Shown: positions 1 to 4,647 of the stretch, piece after piece
How the letters are laid out: every line of letters begins with the position of its first letter
How positions within the stretch are numbered: position 1 is the first letter of the stretch
Source: Bacillota bacterium
Lineage (GTDB): Bacteria > Bacillota > Clostridia > Lachnospirales > Cellulosilyticaceae
Assembly: GCA_023457875.1 (NCBI GenBank)
Contig: JAEXBC010000126.1
Location: 1-15,412 of the forward strand
Direction: 5' to 3'
Length of the DNA: 15,412 nucleotides
Notes under the pieces: model-generated
Told to the model about the DNA's origin: nothing
The model's input: only the letters and a program-made list of their open reading frames with translations
Databases searched by the model: none
Position numbers and translations under genes: made by a program

Positions 1-635
1 ACTTTATCAAATAGAGCACTAATAGGAATATCTTTAATATTCTCTTCATCTATACCTTCTTTTAGAGCATAATATTCGCTAAATGATTCTTTATCTTTTA
101 CTTGCGTTAATATGTCATTAATCTCCATATTATTAAATATTTCTCTTATACTATCTTGCCTAAAATTTGAACTATGATAAGTAAATGCTAGGTAGTTCAG
201 TCTGTAATTATTAGAATTCATACAACTATTTAAATTTTTGATTACGTCATTTTGAGAAATATTCTCATATTTATTCATTGTCTTTATATACTTTATTAAA
301 TTAGCTGATAACTCTAGATGATTATTTTTTATTTTTTGTGGTAAGTTGTCGTAATCTTTTATAACTCTATTTAAACAAGCTAAATAAGCAATAATTATTT
401 CTTCAATATAGTTTTCTAATATCCCATATAAGGTAATGATTACTATATTATAATCATAATTCTTTTTATCTCTATATGACCTTAATTGCTGCAACAGCTG
501 ATTGACTTGTTGTATCGAAACATTATTCTCTTCTGTCGTTTCAAGTAACTGAACTTGTTTTATTGAACTTAATAAATCTAAATATTTCTTCAAACTATCT
601 ATTCTCTTCTTTGCTTCAATAAATGTCGCTCTCAT
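1..635 (-). CDS. HEPN-like domain protein (RiboL-PSP/MAE_28990 type), partial at the window edge
   Basis: An open frame read from the sequence starts at ATG 635-633 and runs 211 codons to the window edge without a stop, so the C-terminus is missing. A Shine-Dalgarno AGGTGA lies inside the last codons of the upstream DUF262 gene, and only one nucleotide separates that gene's stop from this start, so the two are almost certainly translationally coupled. The N-terminus (about 1-55) is helical and charged, possibly a coiled coil. Residues 60-115 contain the signature-like stretch LYGILENYIEEIIIAY followed by LPQKI and NHLEL, which resembles the N-terminal helices of HEPN domains of the RiboL-PSP class. 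HEPN proteins of that kind are typically metal-independent RNases with an R-x4-6-H motif near the C-terminal helix. That motif is not in the visible part and would be expected just beyond the edge. The family call is by recognition only. Base composition is very AT-rich, like its partner. Presumed role: RNase effector of a DUF262-HEPN defence or toxin-like pair. Confidence 0.6.
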   Translation of the reverse strand, partial: MRATFIEAKKRIDSLKKYLDLLSSIKQVQLLETTEENNVSIQQVNQLLQQLRSYRDKKNYDYNIVIITLYGILENYIEEIIIAYLACLNRVIKDYDNLPQKIKNNHLELSANLIKYIKTMNKYENISQNDVIKNLNSCMNSNNYRLNYLAFTYHSSNFRQDSIREIFNNMEINDILTQVKDKESFSEYYALKEGIDEENIKDIPISALFDK

Positions 636-636
636 G

Positions 637-1830
637 CTATTCACCTAAGTATTTGGAAAAGAATTCCTTAAACAACTCTCTTCTTTTTTGAATATCATTC
701 TTATTATTATTTCTTCCTTCAAAGTCACTTTCATGTTGTTCATATAATTCTTTTATTTGTTCTCTTATTGTATCTTTTTTGTTGATTAGTTCTTCCTTAT
801 ATGGATACATTTCATTCAAGATAAACATGATTGCATCATATACACTAGTAGTAGGTCTTTCTAGCCATTTCCATCCATTTTTTCTTTTTCTCCATAACTG
901 AAATGCATTTTCTCCAAGTAGTTCATATACAAACTCCACTGTTTGATTAAAATTACTTTCTAATTTTTCTAATACTTCGACATCTAATATATTGGCTTTT
1001 TTTAAGTATATGTCTAAAAATGACTTTAATGTTCTTCCTGAATATCCCTCTATCTGCCTCATAGCAAAGTATCTCAATACGTACTCCACATCTGTCATAT
1101 CAGAATATAATTTATCGGTTATTAAAGCATCTTCATATTCTTCTTCACAGCTAAAATCTTCTTTAAGAGGCATCATTAATAACCTATGAAGATATTGATT
1201 TTCAGACAACTTTAAACATAGTTGATTCATCTTCCCATTATATATGGCATTTCTAGTTTCTTGCCCCTCTAGTTTTATTCCTCCATTATTAATTCTCTCA
1301 AACACTAGCTGCTTCATTGTATTTGCCTGATTTAAATCTTTAGCTGTTTCTTGTAGTAAAATAATAGAAGAAATATACCTCCTATCTATTCCTTGTTTTA
1401 TCTTTTCTGGTAGTTGTGAATATTTCTTTCCATTTAGTTCTTGCCAATACTCTAATCCTTCTAATTCAAATTCATCTCTATAAAACTTATTTATAGTGGT
1501 TAATCTTTGTAATCCATCCATCACTTCATAATGTGAGTACTCATTTTCATAAAGAAATATAGGTGGTATAGGAACATTCATAATAAATGATTCAATCAAG
1601 CGAGACCTCTTCTGATTATCCCATCGATGTCTTCTTTGAAATATAGGATTTAATTCATAATTCCCACTATCTAATAAAATTGTAATTGTATTGAGTGGAT
1701 ATCGAGCTTGTTCTGTAACAATACGTACATCACCTTCTAAGTATTTGTGATTAATTTGGTCATCATCCCAATTTTTTATTTCTTCTCTATCTTCACCAAA
1801 TACTATCTCTTCATTTTCATATATTGACAT
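637..1830 (-). CDS. DUF262 domain protein (GmrSD N-domain/ParB-like), lacking an HNH domain
   Basis: This is a 397-residue soluble protein. ATG 1830-1828 is preceded by GGAG eight bases upstream. The DUF262 hallmarks appear in order: an FQRRHRW block at residues 64-70 (family pattern QRxxxW), DGLQRLTTI at 105-113 (variant of DGQQR), and FERINNGG at 177-184 followed by an ETRNAIY block at 191-197. DUF262 is a ParB/Srx-like NTPase-type fold found in the type IV restriction enzyme GmrSD and several other defence proteins. GmrSD-type proteins continue into a DUF1524 HNH nuclease. Here the remaining roughly 200 residues are helical, charged and end in a basic-acidic tail, with no HNH motif visible. 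The gene is followed after one base by a HEPN-like gene, so the effector activity may be supplied in trans by that partner. It has its own promoter (TTGTGA/TATAAT). The gene is markedly AT-rich compared with the glycolytic genes, which suggests horizontal transfer. The family assignment is strong; the substrate and role are inferred. Confidence 0.85.
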   Translation of the reverse strand: MSIYENEEIVFGEDREEIKNWDDDQINHKYLEGDVRIVTEQARYPLNTITILLDSGNYELNPIFQRRHRWDNQKRSRLIESFIMNVPIPPIFLYENEYSHYEVMDGLQRLTTINKFYRDEFELEGLEYWQELNGKKYSQLPEKIKQGIDRRYISSIILLQETAKDLNQANTMKQLVFERINNGGIKLEGQETRNAIYNGKMNQLCLKLSENQYLHRLLMMPLKEDFSCEEEYEDALITDKLYSDMTDVEYVLRYFAMRQIEGYSGRTLKSFLDIYLKKANILDVEVLEKLESNFNQTVEFVYELLGENAFQLWRKRKNGWKWLERPTTSVYDAIMFILNEMYPYKEELINKKDTIREQIKELYEQHESDFEGRNNNKNDIQKRRELFKEFFSKYLGE

Positions 1831-1865
1831 TTTTATACTCCATTCTAAAAAAATAATATATGTTA

Positions 1866-1894
1866 ATTATAAATTATAAATATTGTTATCACAA
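1866..1894 (-). promoter_or_regulatory. Promoter of the DUF262-HEPN operon
   Basis: On the minus strand, -35 TTGTGA (1889-1894) is separated by exactly 17 bases from a perfect -10 TATAAT (1866-1871). The -10 lies about 35 bases upstream of the DUF262 start codon. A second, out-of-register TATAAT sits at 1873-1878. This suggests the pair is transcribed independently of ssrA. Confidence 0.55.
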
Positions 1895-2007
1895 GTAATG
1901 TAGCTACTATATTGCAACTCTTCTTTCAATTTATAAAAGTCTATTTGAAAGAGGGTGATATTATTGGCTACTAATTGAAATTTGCTTTACAATTTATTTT
2001 AAAATGA

Positions 2008-2048
2008 AAAGTCCTACAACCTTTGAAAATCAGTAATTGTAAGACTTT
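2008..2048 (-). repeat. 12-bp inverted repeat, possible secondary terminator hairpin
   Basis: Arms AAAGTCCTACAA (2008-2019) and TTGTAAGACTTT (2037-2048) are complementary with one exception. In a minus-strand RNA the exception is a G-U wobble, so the 12-bp stem forms fully; in a plus-strand RNA it is a C-A mismatch. The asymmetry favours function in minus-strand transcripts such as ssrA readthrough. The following uridine run is weak. Confidence 0.3.
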
Positions 2049-2204
2049 ATTGATTACCTCTGATAAAGTTTAAACCTATGACTAATTGTTTAGGAAATTA
2101 TGTTATATCTAGTTGCATTTTTCCTAACTATTAAAAAAAACGCCTCTACTAATAGTACTGTTCGCTATCTTTAATCCTAAAATTTATTTTCTTAAAACTT
2201 AAAT

Positions 2205-2245
2205 AACCCACGAATTCCAACTTAATTGTCAGAAATTCGTGGGTT
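2205..2245 (-). terminator. Rho-independent terminator of ssrA
   Basis: A perfect 12-bp stem (AACCCACGAATT with AATTCGTGGGTT, arms 2205-2216 and 2234-2245) lies eight bases beyond the tmRNA 3' end on the minus strand and is followed by an AU-rich tract. It terminates the tmRNA precursor and separates it from the DUF262 operon. Confidence 0.75.
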
Positions 2246-2252
2246 ATAACCA

Positions 2253-2601
2253 TGGAGGTGAGGAGAATCGAACTCCTGTCCGAAAGCCCATATAGCGTGG
2301 TCTCTACCATCATATTCTTTGATTTGACATTCCCTCTGTCTAGCGCCCAAAGACAGGCTCTAGATTTTAGTAGCTTCATGGTTATTCACTTTGCTGCAAA
2401 GCTTAGGCAAGTGAAGGGTCCGCGAGTCGAAGCCTAGCTCTAGGCTGCGGAGGGCCTAGGTAGACTGCATGCCAATATTAGGCAGCGATTGCTAAATTAT
2501 CTTCAGCGTTTACTTTAAGTGCCAGCTTTTAACGTAGACTCCGGCGTTCTACGGATGGCTGCCCCAGTAGATGTGACCCCCGTCGAAACCAGTACACCCC
2601 C
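2253..2601 (-). ncRNA. ssrA: Transfer-messenger RNA (tmRNA)
   Basis: This is a one-piece tmRNA of 349 nt. It frees stalled ribosomes by acting first as alanyl-tRNA and then as template for a degradation tag, working with SmpB. The 5' acceptor strand GGGGGTG (2601-2595) pairs with the 3' strand CACCTCC (2260-2254), including one G-U, and A at 2253 is the discriminator base. The conserved GGTTTCGACGGGG segment follows the acceptor. The T-arm near the 3' end shows AGGAG, loop TTCGATT, CTCCT. The terminal CCA is not encoded, because the next genomic bases on this strand are TGG, so it must be added by the CCA-adding enzyme. The tag frame lies at 2507-2478. The gene follows smpB by 114 bases, as in many Firmicutes, and carries its own likely promoter and terminator. 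End assignments rest on acceptor pairing and are probably exact to one or two bases. Confidence 0.96.
2478..2507 (-). other. tmRNA proteolysis-tag reading frame (AEDNLAIAA)
   Basis: Within the tmRNA, the resume codon GCT (2507-2505) opens nine codons encoding AEDNLAIAA and a TAA stop (2480-2478). The ending (hydrophobic-Ala-Ala) is the usual ClpXP-type recognition end, and the tag closely resembles clostridial tags such as ADDNFAIAA. The resume site is placed by the preceding AGTAAAC and by similarity to those tags; the frame itself stays open a few codons upstream. Confidence 0.85.
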
Positions 2602-2634
2602 TTATTAGACTTGCTTAAGGATTGTGTTTTGGTT

Positions 2635-2675
2635 TAACAACTAGCGACTCTACTAGCAGTTAGAACTTCATTATA
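2635..2675 (-). promoter_or_regulatory. ssrA promoter -10 and 5' leader hairpin
   Basis: A perfect -10 TATAAT (2670-2675) on the minus strand lies about 70 bases upstream of the mature tmRNA 5' end, within the smpB-ssrA gap. No good -35 was found; TAGCAA at 17-base spacing is poor. Just downstream, TAACTGCTAG and CTAGTTGTTA (2662-2653 and 2644-2635) form an imperfect hairpin near the predicted transcript start, inside the precursor leader removed during maturation. Confidence 0.45.
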
Positions 2676-2715
2676 CTACACTTAACTGAGTGTTGCTACA
2701 AGTAAATGTTGCTAG

Positions 2716-3186
2716 TTAAATGTTTTTGATTTTAAACTCACGTTCATTAGAACGACGCATATCTTTTTTGGCAATGTCATCACGTTTGTCATGAAGCTTT
2801 TTACCACGGGCTAAGCCCATTTCTACCTTAACAAGGCTTCCCTTAAGATACACGCGAAGAGGGACAATGGTCATACCCTTTTGAGTGGTCTCCCCTATGA
2901 GTTTATCAATTTGCTTTTTGTGAAGCAAAAGCTTACGTGTGCGTAGTGGCTCTTTGTTAAAGATATTACCATGCTCATAAGGGTTGATATGCATATTAAA
3001 AATATATGCTTCACCGTTTTTAATCTTGATAAAGCTTTCTTTGACAGAGCAACTCCCTTGACGAATGGATTTTACTTCTGTTCCAGCAAGTACAATGCCT
3101 GCTTCATAAACTTCATCTATGAAATAGTCATGATATGCTTTTTTGTTGTTGGCAATAACTTTAAAGCCTGTTTTATCCTTAGCCAT
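2716..3186 (-). CDS. smpB: SsrA-binding protein SmpB
   Basis: A 156-residue OB-fold protein that binds the tRNA-like part of tmRNA and delivers it to stalled ribosomes. It has the family's typical length and motifs: KAYHDYFI near residues 16-23, [10 protein letters not shown] at 35-44, INPYEHG at 67-73, and [12 protein letters not shown] at 124-135. The basic C-terminal tail (136-156) is the part that enters the empty mRNA channel. ATG 3186-3184 has AAGGGG six bases upstream. It sits directly upstream of its partner RNA ssrA. In many Firmicutes it follows rnr directly; here two unrelated genes lie in between, so it uses its own promoter (3221-3248), overlapped by an inverted repeat. Confidence 0.98.
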   Translation of the reverse strand: MAKDKTGFKVIANNKKAYHDYFIDEVYEAGIVLAGTEVKSIRQGSCSVKESFIKIKNGEAYIFNMHINPYEHGNIFNKEPLRTRKLLLHKKQIDKLIGETTQKGMTIVPLRVYLKGSLVKVEMGLARGKKLHDKRDDIAKKDMRRSNEREFKIKNI

Positions 3187-3207
3187 GGTGAGCCCCTTTC
3201 TTCACAG

Positions 3208-3233
3208 TTTGTGCTAATTCATTATAGCACAAA
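3208..3233. promoter_or_regulatory. Perfect inverted repeat over the smpB -10 region (operator-like)
   Basis: Arms TTTGTGCTA (3208-3216) and TAGCACAAA (3225-3233) form a perfect 9-bp inverted repeat with an 8-base spacer. It covers the -10 box (3221-3226) and the expected transcription start, so the transcript cannot contain both arms. A DNA-binding repressor site is therefore more plausible than an RNA hairpin. The regulator is unknown. Confidence 0.4.
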
Positions 3234-3248
3234 ACGGTGAATTTTCAA
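3221..3248 (-). promoter_or_regulatory. smpB promoter
   Basis: On the minus strand, -35 TTGAAA (3243-3248) and a perfect -10 TATAAT (3221-3226) are separated by 16 bases and lie about 35 bases upstream of the smpB start codon. This is a good vegetative sigma-A type promoter. Confidence 0.7.
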
Positions 3249-3279
3249 GGTATAAAAACCTTTCTTTCCGTGTCATACA

Positions 3280-3308
3280 TTGCATTTATTAATTGTACGT
3301 TATATACT
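3280..3308 (+). promoter_or_regulatory. Candidate promoter of the isochorismatase-family gene
   Basis: On the plus strand, TTGCAT (3280-3285) and TATACT (3303-3308) are 17 bases apart. The -10 lies about 64 bases upstream of the start codon. The -35 is weak and the surrounding DNA is AT-rich, so chance matches are possible. Confidence 0.4.
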
Positions 3309-3371
3309 AAAATAGTTAGATAATTTATATTTTTTTACAAAAATAGTACCTACAAAAAAGGAGTGAAAATT

Positions 3372-3875
3372 ATGGCTAAAGCACTACTGGTTCTTGATAT
3401 GCAAAATGTTTGTGTTGGAGAAAACCATGCTGATTTTTTTAAGTATGATACGAATAATCTAATTGCTTCTGTAAACAGAGTGATTAAAGCAAACGAAGGA
3501 AACCCTGTTATATACATATTAAATATCATGAAGGATAACCTCATTAGCAAACTTATACCTTTTAAAGCCTTTGATGGAACAGAAAATGCAGCGCTAGTAG
3601 ATTCCCTAGATGTGGTATCTGATTATATGTTTAAGAAATATAAAGGAGATGCCTTTACAAATCCTATGCTAAAGGCTAAGTTAGATGAACTCAATGTAAC
3701 TGAACTCGAAATTGTCGGCCTTGATGGTGGTGGCTGTGTAGCCTTAACCGCTCTAGGTGCAATTAAGACAGGCTATAAAGTTACCCTTAATACCAACGCC
3801 ATAGGCACCATGTTTGTTAAGAAGGCTGCTCAGCGGAATGAAAAATTAAAACGCTTAGGAGCAACCTTTATCTAA
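3372..3875 (+). CDS. Isochorismatase-family cysteine hydrolase
   Basis: A 167-residue member of the isochorismatase/nicotinamidase fold, which hydrolyses amide or vinyl-ether bonds through an Asp-Lys-Cys triad. Visible triad candidates are Asp9 (LLVLDMQN), Lys88 or Lys89 (FKKYKGDAF, matching the family pattern of a Lys before an aromatic/GAF-like turn), and Cys122 (GGGCVALTA). The loop before the cysteine is unusually glycine-rich. The start is ATG 3372 with AAGGAG eight bases upstream; a GTG at 3363 overlaps that site and is rejected. It is the only convincing plus-strand gene, divergent from smpB and convergent with the amidase gene, so it is a single-gene transcript. The substrate cannot be told: nicotinamide, isochorismate and other amides are all possible, and no linked pathway gene helps. 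Confidence 0.9.
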   Translation: MAKALLVLDMQNVCVGENHADFFKYDTNNLIASVNRVIKANEGNPVIYILNIMKDNLISKLIPFKAFDGTENAALVDSLDVVSDYMFKKYKGDAFTNPMLKAKLDELNVTELEIVGLDGGGCVALTALGAIKTGYKVTLNTNAIGTMFVKKAAQRNEKLKRLGATFI

Positions 3876-3905
3876 GAATTCCTTTTTATTAGCTCGGACT
3901 ATCCT

Positions 3906-4499
3906 TTATTTCATGTCCTTATAAGTCTCGTTAATGCTTTCTGTGAAGTGCCCCCAATGATTTAGAATTAATCTCGGACATTCCTTTCCACTGCAATCCT
4001 TGTGTGTGATCACCCGTTCCAGGGGAATATTATAGGTTTTCATTAAATAGGCAATCAGCCGAGTGGCATTTTCTTCTGTCTTTTGCTGGTTGCCTGTTTC
4101 ACAAATTTCAATCCCAATGCCTTTCTCATTTCCCTCTCGGGTGCCGGCGTGAAAAGCTAGCTCTGTGACGGGTATTGCCTCTATGATTTCATTTTCGTCT
4201 ACAACGATATGAAAAGAGGTATTTGAAGCATTATTAGGATTGGTTAAATAATCCCTTTCGTTCCTGGCGGTGCTATCTGGATTGGCAGTATTATGGATAA
4301 CGATATAACGAATCTGCCGCTTTGTCCCTGGCCTTTTATTAGAAATGGGTATGGAATCTATTGTGTAAGGTATGCCCACTGCCCTGGTTACTTCCTCAGA
4401 AGCTAGAGGTTCTTGGCGCACTCTCCATAAAACGCCCATTGAAATAATCAGTAAGCTAGCTACAATGAGCAGCGCTAATATTCTCTTTATAAACTTCAC
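3906..4499 (-). CDS. N-acetylmuramoyl-L-alanine amidase (Amidase_2), membrane-anchored
   Basis: A 197-residue zinc amidase that would cleave the bond between muramic acid and the peptide stem of peptidoglycan. Residues 5-25 form one hydrophobic segment after a short basic start, giving a signal anchor or uncleaved signal peptide, so the enzyme acts outside the membrane. The Amidase_2 domain spans about 60-185. Likely zinc ligands are His69 (YIVIHNTAN), His166 (VITHKDC) and Cys174 (KECPRL). FHIVVDE at 97-103 and GIGIEICETG at 127-136 are further family blocks. No cell-wall-binding repeats follow. The start is GTG 4499-4497 with AGGGGG six bases upstream. It resembles phage- or spore-type amidases (CwlA/XlyA group), but no phage genes are near. 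It ends 30 bases from the convergent isochorismatase-family gene, with no strong hairpin between them. Confidence 0.92.
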   Translation of the reverse strand: MKFIKRILALLIVASLLIISMGVLWRVRQEPLASEEVTRAVGIPYTIDSIPISNKRPGTKRQIRYIVIHNTANPDSTARNERDYLTNPNNASNTSFHIVVDENEIIEAIPVTELAFHAGTREGNEKGIGIEICETGNQQKTEENATRLIAYLMKTYNIPLERVITHKDCSGKECPRLILNHWGHFTESINETYKDMK

Positions 4500-4540
4500 T
4501 TCAATCCCCCTAAAGTATTACTTTATTTTTCTATTCTGCC

Positions 4541-4546
4541 ATTATA
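4541..4546 (-). promoter_or_regulatory. -10 element of the amidase gene
   Basis: A perfect TATAAT on the minus strand lies about 42 bases upstream of the GTG start. Its context (TGTAGTATAATG) is the same as at the ssrA -10. No convincing -35 is present at 16-18 bases. Confidence 0.4.
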
Positions 4547-4599
4547 CTACAAATTCTGTCATCATTCCACTTTAAAACAATGGTAAAATCTTTTATCAA

Positions 4600-4646
4600 A
4601 AAAAGAAAAGGTAATCCCAGCCACAGTGGAATCACCTTTTCTTTTT
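4600..4646 (-). terminator. Rho-independent terminator of rnr
   Basis: Directly after the rnr stop, AAAAAGAAAAGGT pairs with ACCTTTTCTTTTT over 13 bp (arms 4600-4612 and 4634-4646), with a purine-pyrimidine stem. The minus strand continues into a T-run. The stem also reads as a hairpin on the plus strand, but no plus-strand gene ends here. Confidence 0.8.
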
Positions 4647-4647
4647 G

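Larger units (their letters stand above)
1831..2204. other. AT-rich intergenic region between the DUF262 operon and ssrA
   Basis: No convincing gene lies between the DUF262 start and the ssrA terminator. The region holds the DUF262 promoter (1866-1894) and three inverted repeats: CTTTCAA/TTGAAAG at 1923-1929 and 1945-1951, a 12-bp pair at 2008-2019 and 2037-2048 (listed separately), and TTAGGAAA/TTTCCTAA at 2090-2097 and 2120-2127. None has a known function. I saw no copy of the ssrA 3' end here that would mark an attachment-site duplication, and no integrase remnant. Confidence 0.6.

Noticed and set aside
1..2252. CRISPR array or insertion sequence in the AT-rich block
   Set aside because: No regularly spaced repeats, transposase-like frame or terminal inverted repeats were found; only isolated short inverted repeats occur.
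1831..2252. Attachment-site duplication of the ssrA 3' end
   Set aside because: I found no second copy of the tmRNA 3' segment within the window; the other copy, if any, must be outside.
2149..2437. Open frames on both strands overlapping the ssrA 3' half
   Set aside because: They fall inside the tmRNA and its terminator, and have no ribosome-binding site or family resemblance.
3363..3371. Upstream GTG start for the isochorismatase-family gene
   Set aside because: The GTG overlaps the Shine-Dalgarno site; ATG 3372 has ideal spacing and gives the family's normal N-terminus.
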